Source: Propionibacteriaceae bacterium (lineage in GTDB: Bacteria > Actinomycetota > Actinomycetes > Propionibacteriales > Propionibacteriaceae). Taken from it: a stretch of DNA of 24,084 nucleotides. Positions 1-6,630 of the stretch are shown here, one piece after another; within the stretch, counting starts at the first letter, position 1; each line of letters begins with the position of its first letter. The translations under genes were made by a program, and so were the position numbers. Under the pieces are notes generated by a model that searched no databases, was not told the DNA's origin, and saw only the letters and a list, made by a program, of their open reading frames with translations. The stretch lies in assembly GCA_009781325.1 (NCBI GenBank), contig WQYJ01000005.1, positions 1-24,084 of the forward strand, written 5' to 3'.

Positions 1-1
1 C

Positions 2-166
2 ATCCAAGCCAGTGGCTACAACCTCGACCGGCATAACCCCAACCGAGAAACGGCACTGGAGGAGCGCTCACCCAAAGAGTTGATTGCCGAACTCATCGCC
101 ACCGAGCGCGAACTGCTCGGGTTGTACGAGCAGTTGCAGCGTGAGATTGAGGAGTTCGAGCTGTGA
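2..166 (+). CDS. hsdM: Type I restriction-modification methylase subunit, C-terminal fragment
   Basis: The reading frame is open from the left edge and ends in TGA at 164-166, so only the last 54 residues are visible. They contain GYNLDRHNPN followed by a charged helix ending in EEFEL. This looks like the C-terminal tail of HsdM, the subunit that carries the adenine-N6 methyltransferase domain of type I restriction enzymes, where a YNLDxKNPN-like motif precedes a helical tail that contacts HsdS. The stop codon overlaps the GTG start of the next gene (GTGA, 163-166), the usual translational coupling of hsdM and hsdS. The catalytic NPPF motif lies outside the window. The call rests on this short tail plus the hsdS neighbour. 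Confidence 0.72.
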   Translation: MQASGYNLDRHNPNRETALEERSPKELIAELIATERELLGLYEQLQREIEEFEL

Positions 167-1311
167 AGGCGACATTGACGCCGCTGCGGAGCATCCTGAC
201 ACAACGACAAGGGGAGACAGTCGAAAACAACGGGACGTACCCTATTGCTGGTGTCTACGGTTTCGGGCGCGGGGTTCTTCTTCGCGAGCCGCTAAGGGGC
301 TTCGAGACCAAGTACACAGCACTCACGCAGTTGCGCGAGGGCGATGTTGTCTACAGCAAGCTTAAGGCATTTGAGGCTGCGATCACGATCGTCGATGCCC
401 CCGCTGATGGGTACTACGTATCGCAGGAGTTCCCCGTGTTCTCCGTTTCGTCCGCAGTCAACGCCCGTTATCTCGACCACATGCTCAAATCCTCGGCCTT
501 TCTCAAGGCATTGGCGGCGCTGTCAACAGGCATAGGCGCACGACGTGAACGGGTTCACCCCGACCAGTTCCTCCGTCTCGAAGTCCCCATCCCCAGCCGC
601 CCCGACCAAGACCGCATCGCCGCCCACCTCGACTCCCTTGGGATTGCGGCGCATGTAGCGCCAACCACGAACCTGGATGCAGCCATCGAACGTCTGATCC
701 TTGAAGCCGCCAGCGACGCACCGCGTGTTCGCTTGAGTAGCATTCTGGCAAGAGATCGAGAGTGGATCGAACTTGACACTGACACGATCTACAAGCCGGT
801 CGGTGTGAGCAGCTTCGGCAAGGGCATGATCAGGTACAGCGAAACCAACAGTTCCGGGCTCTCGAAGATGCGCTACTACTATCTCCGCCCCGGAGACCTC
901 TTAGTCAGTAACGTCATGGCATGGCAGGGGGCCGTGTGCGTCGTAGAGGAAACCGACGCTGGTCGTGTCGCCAACAACCGGTTCCTCCAGTACCGACCGA
1001 CCGGCGACACCGCATCGACTGGTTGGCTGGCACTCTTCTTCGGAACGACCGAAGGTACCGCCATGCTGGCCAACGCTTCGCACATGCATTCCCCAACCAA
1101 CCACACTCTCAGCCTCAACGCATTTGATGACCTTGAAGTGCCAGTGCCGGAACGAGTGCTTCAGGATCGCATAATGACGATTGCGCGGCAAGCTGACGCC
1201 GTCCGAACGTCTGTCGGTAAGCGGAACGAACTAGCCAAAGCTATCCTCCCCGCCGCTCGCAATGAGATCTTCAACGACCTCGCGACACGCCCGAGGGGTG
1301 GGAATTCCTAG
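163..1311 (+). CDS. hsdS: Type I restriction-modification specificity subunit HsdS
   Basis: HsdS sets the DNA target of a type I restriction-modification complex with HsdM and HsdR. The 382-residue length suits the family. The protein has two target-recognition halves, roughly residues 5-135 and 185-350. Each ends in the typical module: LEVPIPSRPDQDRIAAHLD near residue 145 and LEVPVPERVLQDR near residue 325, which start the conserved spacer helices. The first half carries the YPIAGVYGFGR and LREGDVVYSKL blocks, and the second carries LRPGDLLVSNV. The GTG start overlaps the hsdM stop by four bases. No hsdR lies downstream, so it must be upstream of the window or absent. Recognition sequences cannot be read from the protein alone. 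Confidence 0.92.
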   Translation: MKATLTPLRSILTQRQGETVENNGTYPIAGVYGFGRGVLLREPLRGFETKYTALTQLREGDVVYSKLKAFEAAITIVDAPADGYYVSQEFPVFSVSSAVNARYLDHMLKSSAFLKALAALSTGIGARRERVHPDQFLRLEVPIPSRPDQDRIAAHLDSLGIAAHVAPTTNLDAAIERLILEAASDAPRVRLSSILARDREWIELDTDTIYKPVGVSSFGKGMIRYSETNSSGLSKMRYYYLRPGDLLVSNVMAWQGAVCVVEETDAGRVANNRFLQYRPTGDTASTGWLALFFGTTEGTAMLANASHMHSPTNHTLSLNAFDDLEVPVPERVLQDRIMTIARQADAVRTSVGKRNELAKAILPAARNEIFNDLATRPRGGNS

Positions 1312-1534
1312 AGAACTTGCGTAATGCCTTGTAGGCAACCTATTGGCATTTTCTGCCCACAGGACTTCGGCGTGTCGTCCACAGAGTTTTCAGGATTGTC
1401 AACAATGACTCTCGCTCAAATACACAGCCTGTGGATAACTAATCCCTTCTGAGGATAACGAAATGTCGTAACCCTGCGCTAGCTTGATTTCGAGAGCAAA
1501 TCACAGCCGTGTGACTCTCAGAAAGGAGTTCACA
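1312..1534. promoter_or_regulatory. Intergenic region before the TIR operon, with DnaA-box-like sequences
   Basis: I see no gene in this 223-base gap. It holds AATGCC (1323-1328) and GGCATT (1345-1350), a weak stem followed by a short T-rich run that could end hsdS transcription. ATTGT-CA-ACAAT is a short inverted repeat at 1395-1406. TGTGGATAA at 1430-1438 is a perfect DnaA box on the minus strand, and GAGGATAA at 1451-1458 is a near match. CCCACA and TCCACA cores also occur around 1356-1383. The promoter of the downstream three-gene unit should lie here, but no convincing -35/-10 pair stands out. Confidence 0.4.
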
Positions 1535-1747
1535 ATGGAACTCAAGATCAATCAAACAGAACTAGACAAGATCGCCAACCAGATCGCGAAACGAACCGAG
1601 ATTGCACTCAACCAAGGGATCCAAGCCGCAGAGGACCAGCCGCTGGACCAGGCGGTTCAAACGGTTGCACGCGAAATGAGATCAGCCGGAGGGGATCCCG
1701 ATTTGGGTGTTATTCGCAGCATACTTATTGAGCGCGGGTGGAAGTGA
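1535..1747 (+). CDS. Small protein of unknown function, first gene of the TIR operon
   Basis: This encodes a 70-residue, largely helical and charged protein with no signal peptide or membrane segment. I do not recognise the family. The ATG at 1535 is preceded by GAAAGGAG at 1521-1528 with normal spacing, so it is preferred over an upstream in-frame start at 1484 that would add 17 residues. The stop lies nine bases before the start of the TIR-like gene, so the two are very likely cotranscribed. Visible features are a heptad-like N-terminal stretch rich in I, L, K and E and a C-terminal segment ending in IERGWK. It could be a regulator or partner of the TIR protein, or an unrelated small protein; nothing in the sequence decides. 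Confidence 0.7.
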   Translation: MELKINQTELDKIANQIAKRTEIALNQGIQAAEDQPLDQAVQTVAREMRSAGGDPDLGVIRSILIERGWK

Positions 1748-1756
1748 GCACCCAAA

Positions 1757-2236
1757 ATGGCAGTTTTCTACAGTTTCCACTACGACCGCGATTCTTGGCG
1801 GGTTCAACAAATCATCAATATGGGTGTCATTGAAGGACAACCGCTCCTCAACTCCCAGGACTGGGAGGCCGTACGTCGGCGTGGCGATGCGGCTATCAAG
1901 AAGTGGATCGATGAGCAGATGAAATATAAACAAGCCGTAGTCGTTCTCATCGGTGCGCAAACAGCTTCCCGCCGATGGGTGTTGTACGAGATCGGTAAAG
2001 CATGGGAGGAGCGGCGTCCTCTCGTGGGCGTTCGCATCCATGGCTTAAAAGACGCGAATCAACAGATCGACTACGCCGGCACAGACCCATTCACACAAGT
2101 GGAAACCCAGGATGGGTACCCGCTCAGTACCTGGGTACCGGTCTTCAATCCGTCAGGGAGCAACAGCCAGGCGGTCCACGCAAGTATCAAGGCGAGTCTG
2201 GCCAGTTGGGTCACACAAGCCTACAAGCGTACCTGA
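1757..2236 (+). CDS. ThsB-like TIR-fold protein (MTH538/DUF1863 type)
   Basis: This is a 159-residue cytosolic protein made of a single TIR-like domain. It opens with FYSFHYDRD, the (F/Y)SFHYxxD strand-loop typical of the MTH538/DUF1863 TIR-like family, which includes ThsB of Thoeris anti-phage systems. VVVLIGAQTASRRWVLYE follows (residues 61-78), with an SxxWxxxE pattern in which Glu78 is the expected NAD-processing residue, and then LVGVRIHGLKD. In Thoeris, ThsB proteins make an NAD-derived signal that activates a separate effector. Here the gene sits between a small unknown gene and a gene for a small membrane protein, with no ThsA-like SIR2-SLOG gene visible. A purine-rich GGAAGTGAG lies just upstream of the ATG. 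The fold is a confident call; the signalling role is inferred. Confidence 0.86.
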   Translation: MAVFYSFHYDRDSWRVQQIINMGVIEGQPLLNSQDWEAVRRRGDAAIKKWIDEQMKYKQAVVVLIGAQTASRRWVLYEIGKAWEERRPLVGVRIHGLKDANQQIDYAGTDPFTQVETQDGYPLSTWVPVFNPSGSNSQAVHASIKASLASWVTQAYKRT

Positions 2237-2263
2237 CGTCGCCCGGTGAGCATCGAGTGCAAT

Positions 2264-2668
2264 ATGGCAGCGACAAAACGCATCACGCACCTAACCTTCA
2301 TACAGGACACCATCACGCGCATGGCCAACGAGGCCAACACCCTCAAAGCTTGGCTCGTACCGGTTGTCACGGCGGCCTATGGCTACGCCGTCATTGGGCA
2401 CTCCTGGCCAGTGGCAGCGCTCGGCATAATGGCCTCGCTGGTATTCGGATGGCAGTCAGCTCGCTATCTTCAGCAAGAGAGAGCGTTCCGAAGCCTCTAC
2501 ATATCGGCTGCAAGGGGTGAAGTAACTCCGTTCAGTATGGACATCACTGACCACACTGTGTCTCTGTGGGGCAAACGCTCGGCGCTATGGACGTGGTCAG
2601 TGGGTGGATTCTTCGGGACTTTCGTGGCGGTGGGAGTTTGTGTGGTGCTCTACGCCGTCTTCTGCTAG
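2264..2668 (+). CDS. Small membrane protein, SLATT-like candidate effector of the TIR protein
   Basis: This 134-residue protein starts with a helix (THLTFIQDTITRMAN), then a hydrophobic hairpin at about residues 28-46 and 48-66, then the charged ARYLQQERAFRSLY segment. A soluble stretch with FSMDI follows, and a last hydrophobic helix at about 108-133 runs to the C terminus. The layout of an N-terminal helix, a two-helix hairpin and a charged QERxFRxLY segment resembles SLATT-type membrane effectors and unnamed membrane proteins I recall beside TIR-like genes. It follows the TIR gene by 27 bases on the same strand. An in-frame GTG at 2246 is an alternative start; 2264 was chosen because it gives a short N-terminus as in similar proteins, but neither has a strong ribosome binding site. 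Membrane location is clear from the sequence; the effector role is inference. Confidence 0.72.
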   Translation: MAATKRITHLTFIQDTITRMANEANTLKAWLVPVVTAAYGYAVIGHSWPVAALGIMASLVFGWQSARYLQQERAFRSLYISAARGEVTPFSMDITDHTVSLWGKRSALWTWSVGGFFGTFVAVGVCVVLYAVFC

Positions 2669-2682
2669 TCCGTCATCCAGTT

Positions 2683-2726
2683 GCGACGTAACTTGGTGAC
2701 TTGCGGAAATCACCAACTTACGTCGC
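2683..2726. terminator. 17-bp inverted repeat between convergent genes, probable bidirectional terminator
   Basis: The arm GCGACGTAACTTGGTGA at 2683-2699 is repeated in inverted form at 2710-2726 with one mismatch, around a 10-base loop. CCAG and TGG flanks extend the symmetry. It lies 14 bases after the membrane protein stop and contains the radC stop codon (2718-2720), so it serves the 3' ends of both converging genes. There is no clear T-run, so termination is inferred from position and symmetry. Confidence 0.5.
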
Positions 2727-3398
2727 TGGTTCGCCATGGGCAGTCAGCGACCGCCATTCACCGCTGGTCACGGTTACATGGTCCAGGAATCGTAGGCCGA
2801 TAGTCTGGGTGGCCTTAATAAGAGCGTCCGTCGCCCGTAGATCTGTCGTTGTCGGTGTGGGGTCACCGCCTGGATGGTTGTGGGCGACGGCGAAGGCGAC
2901 GCCGTCGTGCCGTAGCACCGTAGCCAGAATCTCACGCACTGGTATCGGGCACGCCTTTGCTGTCCCCGACGCAATGACCTCGGCTCGCTTCAGCCGCAAG
3001 CCACCGTCAGCGATCAGGACTGCGACTTGTTCGGTTCGCGCCCGTCCGATCAGTGGCTGGGCCACGCGAGCGATGTCTTCTGAGGTGGCGAGTCTGATCG
3101 TCTCGACCGGAGTGTCTATGCGATTCACCAGCCCGAAGGCGGCACACAGGCGGGCGGCTTTCGCGGGGCCGACTCCCGACACCCGTGCCAACTCCTCTGG
3201 CCTAGCCGACGCCAAACCGGACAAGCCTCCCCAGTCAGCCAACAACCGCTGAGCTAAGTCGAGGGCGCTGACACCTTCTCGACCCGAGCCGAGTTGCACG
3301 GCAACCAACTCGGCATCGCTCAACGCCGCCGCACCCTGTCGAAGGAGCCGCTCTCGGGGCCGGTCGGCGACCGGCACGTCAGTCATTTTCACTGCCAC
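2718..3398 (-). CDS. radC: RadC-family JAB/MPN domain protein
   Basis: This is a 226-residue protein of normal RadC length. The N-terminal part has a helix-hairpin-helix-like segment (LARVSGVGPAKAARL, about residues 70-84), and the C-terminal part is a JAB1/MPN metal-binding domain. The JAMM residues are visible: Glu123 in RTEQVAVL and His173/His175 in HNHPGGDPTPTTTD, with Asp186 closing the motif. Thr replaces the Ser usual in HNHPSGDPTPS. The biochemical role of RadC is unsettled; earlier DNA-repair claims are disputed, and the genes are common near defence and mobile regions. The start used is the GTG at 3398; an in-frame ATG at 3386 is possible, and no strong ribosome binding site separates them. 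It converges on the TIR unit. Confidence 0.93.
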   Translation of the reverse strand: MAVKMTDVPVADRPRERLLRQGAAALSDAELVAVQLGSGREGVSALDLAQRLLADWGGLSGLASARPEELARVSGVGPAKAARLCAAFGLVNRIDTPVETIRLATSEDIARVAQPLIGRARTEQVAVLIADGGLRLKRAEVIASGTAKACPIPVREILATVLRHDGVAFAVAHNHPGGDPTPTTTDLRATDALIKATQTIGLRFLDHVTVTSGEWRSLTAHGEPAT

Positions 3399-3679
3399 GC
3401 AATCAGTCTCGCAGGCACGTCCGACAAATCATGTCGGTATCGGTAGGCCTACCCATGGGGTATCAACAACGCCCGAACTAGATCGTCGGTAAAGAAGAGT
3501 CGGAGGGACTAGCCCAGTGGTACCGACCTACTTGCCAGTACGAATGGCCAGTGCCCGGCTTGGGGCGCTTCGGGCGCCATTCCGATGTCTTGAGACATGA
3601 TATTCCGATGTCCTAAACCACAACACTGTCACCGCGACCATGCTTGGGGGCACCGCGTTTGGGGTGCCGAGTTGGATGC
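3399..3679. other. Non-coding stretch with short repeats between radC and the tetR-type gene
   Basis: No supported gene is seen in these 281 bases; the frames are interrupted and lack ribosome binding sites. ATTCCGATGTC occurs twice in direct orientation (3579-3589 and 3602-3612). The first copy overlaps a 14-bp inverted repeat, ATGTCT-TG-AGACAT, at 3585-3598. GGCACC (3649-3654) and GGTGCC (3663-3668) can form a GC-rich stem just after the stop of the leftward TetR gene. The repeats near 3580-3612 recall insertion-sequence ends, but no transposase remnant was recognised. Confidence 0.4.
3649..3668 (-). terminator. Possible terminator hairpin after the TetR-family gene
   Basis: A six-base perfect GC-rich stem (GGCACC / GGTGCC) with an eight-base loop starts 12 bases after the stop codon of the leftward TetR-family gene. 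No U-run follows on that strand, so it is at best a weak or Rho-assisted terminator. Confidence 0.3.
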
Positions 3680-4204
3680 TTATGTCAGTCTTGTCAAGAG
3701 TACGGCGATGTCTTCGCCGGACTCGGTCATACCGCCTTGTACCCATGTGCGAATAACGGCGACCGTACCTTGTTCCTTGAAGTGGTTGACATACTCCAGT
3801 TCAGTGTCATTGAGATCGGGGAAGCGGCGGCGGCACATCTGCAGAGACTGCTCGCGTTGGAGCGCGAAGAATCGTTCCACCAGGGTTGAGCCTGGTTGAA
3901 GCGCGAGACTGGCGAGCTCTGGCTGGTCAGCCAGTGTACGCAGGACGGTTTCAGCAAAGGTCTGTTCATCCTCACAAGGGGTGCCTTGCAGAGGTGCCAT
4001 GACAGTGGCGAGAAAGTCGTCTTCAACGTGTTCCAGTAACTCGGCAGGGTTGGCGTAGTGCAGATAGAAGGTGCCTCGGCTGATGTCAGCCCGAGCACAC
4101 AATTCAGTCACGGTGACCTGCGTAATCGGCTTCACGGCAAGTGCCTCAACGAGAGCTTCACGCAGTACCATCTCGGTATAGCGGGTCTTGCGGCTTGATT
4201 TCAT
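3680..4204 (-). CDS. TetR/AcrR-family transcriptional regulator
   Basis: This 174-residue regulator has an N-terminal TetR helix-turn-helix: VTVTELCARADISRGTFYLHY (two words: VTVTELCARAD and ISRGTFYLHY) at about residues 31-50, followed by the family NPAELL segment. The C-terminal ligand domain is not distinctive. The frame is open further upstream, but the ATG at 4204 is chosen because AGGAG lies five bases before it on the minus strand and because the helix-turn-helix then begins at the usual distance from the N terminus. It is divergent from a metallo-beta-lactamase-fold hydrolase, and the shared gap holds a 12-bp palindrome. Repression of that hydrolase and of itself is the likely role; the inducer is unknown. 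Confidence 0.88.
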   Translation of the reverse strand: MKSSRKTRYTEMVLREALVEALAVKPITQVTVTELCARADISRGTFYLHYANPAELLEHVEDDFLATVMAPLQGTPCEDEQTFAETVLRTLADQPELASLALQPGSTLVERFFALQREQSLQMCRRRFPDLNDTELEYVNHFKEQGTVAVIRTWVQGGMTESGEDIAVLLTRLT

Positions 4205-4312
4205 CTCTGCTCCTGAACACATCATGTGAACTCTGTCGATTTGCCGACAGCAGTCCGCAGCTGTGGTGATGGCGGTGCCATATCTGAATAACTTAACATG
4301 GTGTACGCAGAT

Positions 4313-4324
4313 AGACACCTGTCT
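4313..4324. promoter_or_regulatory. Candidate TetR operator in the divergent promoter region
   Basis: AGACA-CC-TGTCT is a perfect 5-2-5 palindrome in the 152-base gap between the divergent tetR-type gene and the hydrolase gene. TetR-family repressors usually bind such sites in their own divergent promoter region. It lies 33 bases before the hydrolase start, where a bound repressor would block transcription. The assignment is by position and symmetry only. Confidence 0.5.
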
Positions 4325-4356
4325 GTTTGATTCTTGGATAACAAATGAGGATGCCA

Positions 4357-5085
4357 ATGCGGGTTCGTCACTTCGATCATTTCTTTCAGATGACACTGTT
4401 CCCTCGATTTTTCCCAGTGAACACATATCTGGTTCACCATGATGACGGCCTGATTGTGATAGATACCGGGCTGCCGATCTCGGGACCAGGCATTATTCGT
4501 ACCCTGCGAAGTCAGGCCAAACCACTGACTCATATCCTGCTGACACATGGTCACTACGACCATGCAGGTTCCTTGGATCAGATCGCCCAGCAGTTTCCTG
4601 CAGCTCAAGTGGCCTGCTCGCAGGCAGAGTCTGCCATGCTTGCCGGACATAGCTGGGAAGATTCAGACGGTCGTCGGTTGGACGAGAAGAATCTTCCTGG
4701 TCGGTGGGCTCGCACACGCGTACAGCCGACGATGATCCTCGAAGACGGTGAGCATATCGGCCCGCTCCAAGTTCTTGCTTCTCCTGGTCATACCCCTGGC
4801 CACCTGTCGTACTGGCATGAAGGCGCTGGTGCGCTGTTCACAGGAGATGCTTTCCAGACCCAAGGCCGTCTTGCGGTCGCTGGAGACGTGATTCCCACCT
4901 TCCCCTGGGTAACGCGTGCGACATGGAATCAGGCACTTGCTCTTCGCAGCGCCCGGCAACTCGCAAGGCTTCCAATCCAATACCTGGCAACCGCTCATGG
5001 CGAGGTACTGACCGACCCCAATTCACGCCTGGCAGCCGCGATCACCCGAGCATCGAAGAGGTTGGAAGGAGTGGCTCACACATGA
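4357..5085 (+). CDS. Metallo-beta-lactamase-fold hydrolase
   Basis: This 242-residue cytosolic hydrolase has the full metal-binding set of the metallo-beta-lactamase superfamily: THGHYDHAG at about residues 63-71 (His64, His66, Asp68, His69), SPGHTPGH near residue 145, FTGDAF near 165, and a late His in ATAHGE. Together these suggest a two-zinc site. The family covers glyoxalase II-type thioesterases, lactonases and others, so the substrate cannot be named. The start at 4357 is preferred over in-frame ATGs at 4345 and 4351 because TGAGGA sits six bases upstream. It is divergent from a TetR-family gene, its likely regulator. The stop overlaps the start of a 36-codon ORF (ATGA). Confidence 0.88.
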   Translation: MRVRHFDHFFQMTLFPRFFPVNTYLVHHDDGLIVIDTGLPISGPGIIRTLRSQAKPLTHILLTHGHYDHAGSLDQIAQQFPAAQVACSQAESAMLAGHSWEDSDGRRLDEKNLPGRWARTRVQPTMILEDGEHIGPLQVLASPGHTPGHLSYWHEGAGALFTGDAFQTQGRLAVAGDVIPTFPWVTRATWNQALALRSARQLARLPIQYLATAHGEVLTDPNSRLAAAITRASKRLEGVAHT

Positions 5086-5192
5086 AACCAGGACAGCTAT
5101 TTCGCACCCCAGAGTTTGATTTCGAAGCGCAAACATGTTGGGAAGCTCAGAGGGAACCGGCTATTCTTAAAGGGTGGCCGCTGCAGACCTAA
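5082..5192 (+). CDS. 36-residue small ORF coupled to the hydrolase gene
   Basis: The ATG at 5082 overlaps the TGA of the hydrolase gene (ATGA), and GGAAGGAG lies about ten bases upstream within the hydrolase coding sequence. The product would be a 36-residue, mildly acidic, soluble peptide with three Trp/Cys-type residues in the second half (CW, GW). Its last 19 bases overlap the start of the PrsW-type gene, so it could couple translation between its neighbours. I do not recognise the peptide. It may be a real small protein or only a coupling ORF. Confidence 0.4.
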   Translation: MKPGQLFRTPEFDFEAQTCWEAQREPAILKGWPLQT

Positions 5193-6592
5193 CGACACCC
5201 GAAGTGGAAGCGTACCTTCGTCGACGTACGGGATTAGCGGCATCCGGTCACGGAGTTCCTATTACTCGCAGGATTTTTGCGTCCAACTGGACGTGGGCAG
5301 CGATCAACCTCGCCTTCATCAGCTACATCACCTTGTGGATCATGCTGCGAGATGTCATGAGAGACCGCGAGGCTGAGGATGGTTCCCGCATTCCGGGCTT
5401 GAATGCCAATGCTCTGTGGATGTCTGCCGAGCGAGCCTTACCCACCTTGCTCTTCTGGGTTATCTGCTTCATCCTGATCGATCGCTACAAGCCGCAGCGG
5501 CTCCTCGTCTGGGCTATTGCCCTGGCATGGGGAGGGTGTGTGGCAGTGATGGCGTCGTACTACATCAACTCGTGGGTGGGGACCAAGATTGCGGTTGTTG
5601 ACGGGATGCCCGGGGGATATGTACTGCGCCTGGCAGTTTTCGTGGCACCCTTTGTTGAGGAATCCACCAAAGCCTGCATCATCTTCCTGATCGTTCTCAT
5701 CGACCGAAACCGATTCGCCTCACGAGTATCCGGGCTAGTCATCGGAGGTCTGGCTGGGGCAGGCTTCGCCTTCACTGAGAACATCATCTACTACGCCCGC
5801 GTGATCGTCTATGGCTCGTACACCTCAGGAACCGGGGATGTTAAAGCTGCACTCGACTATTTGGTCTTGATGCGAGGGGTTTTCACCTGTTTCGGGCACC
5901 CGATGTTTACGATGATGACCGGTCTTGGTGTTGCCTTCGCGGTCACCAGCCGTTCGAAGATCATACGAGTCATCGCCCCGCTTGCCGGGTTCCTCCTCGG
6001 GGCCTTCCTCCACATGTTCTTCAACTTCTTTGTCTCCATGGTCGAAGATGAGAACCTGATTCCCATCCTGCTGATTCTTGTGTGGCCCATCGTGATCGGT
6101 GTGGTCATCCGGGCAGTGGTCTCCTCCATACGTCAAGGTCGTATGATCTCGGCTCGCCTAGCTGACTATGTCGCTATGGGATGGCTGCCTCCTCACTACC
6201 CGATGGCTCTATCGCGCATGCGGTCTCGAGGCTGGACCTTGTTCATGAGCCTATTCCACGGCAGTGTCATCAACACCTGGAAGATTCAAGTACGCGCCAC
6301 CGAGTTGGCTGCCCTGCGCGAAGCAATCACCCGCGGGACAGTCGATCATGGCGGGCTGTACCGAGAACTCGAGATCATCAATGAGATCGCCGGGCTTGCC
6401 CGGATGGGCGGAATGGCTGACGGGGCTGGGCTGCGCCCGTACCTTCCTTGGAATGCTTCCCGTCAGCGTCACACTGCGGCATTGCCTCAACACAGAGATC
6501 AGATAATGCCGCCCAACCCGGCGTTAATGGAGGTGGCAGGGCCTCCCATCAAGTATTCTGCTGTTGACCCAGCTTGGCGTCCACCGGTGTGA
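5174..6592 (+). CDS. prsW: PrsW-family intramembrane metalloprotease
   Basis: This is a 472-residue polytopic membrane protein. The PrsW-type active-site signatures sit in predicted membrane helices: EESTK at residues 162-166, FAFTEN at 198-203, His242 in GHPMF and His280 in FLHMFFN. PrsW proteases cut membrane proteins within the bilayer; in Bacillus PrsW cleaves the anti-sigma factor RsiW. The N-terminal 35 residues and the last 130 or so are cytosolic-looking. No anti-sigma gene is visible here, so the substrate is unknown. The GTG start at 5174 has AAAGG directly adjacent, an awkward spacing, so it may be translated by coupling to the upstream 36-codon ORF. Two dynamin-like GTPase genes follow on the same strand after 38 bases. 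Confidence 0.88.
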   Translation: MAAADLTTPEVEAYLRRRTGLAASGHGVPITRRIFASNWTWAAINLAFISYITLWIMLRDVMRDREAEDGSRIPGLNANALWMSAERALPTLLFWVICFILIDRYKPQRLLVWAIALAWGGCVAVMASYYINSWVGTKIAVVDGMPGGYVLRLAVFVAPFVEESTKACIIFLIVLIDRNRFASRVSGLVIGGLAGAGFAFTENIIYYARVIVYGSYTSGTGDVKAALDYLVLMRGVFTCFGHPMFTMMTGLGVAFAVTSRSKIIRVIAPLAGFLLGAFLHMFFNFFVSMVEDENLIPILLILVWPIVIGVVIRAVVSSIRQGRMISARLADYVAMGWLPPHYPMALSRMRSRGWTLFMSLFHGSVINTWKIQVRATELAALREAITRGTVDHGGLYRELEIINEIAGLARMGGMADGAGLRPYLPWNASRQRHTAALPQHRDQIMPPNPALMEVAGPPIKYSAVDPAWRPPV

Positions 6593-6630
6593 ACGCCATA
6601 TTCGAAGGCGTGCGCGGGAAAGGAGCCTAG

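Noticed and set aside
2002..2520. 172-codon plus-strand frame across the TIR and membrane genes
   Set aside because: It overlaps two well-supported genes in another frame and its product is His/Gly/Arg-rich without domain features.
4205..4426. Longer TetR start at 4426 giving 248 residues
   Set aside because: The extra 74 residues would overlap the divergent hydrolase start and lack a ribosome binding site; AGGAG before 4204 supports the short form.
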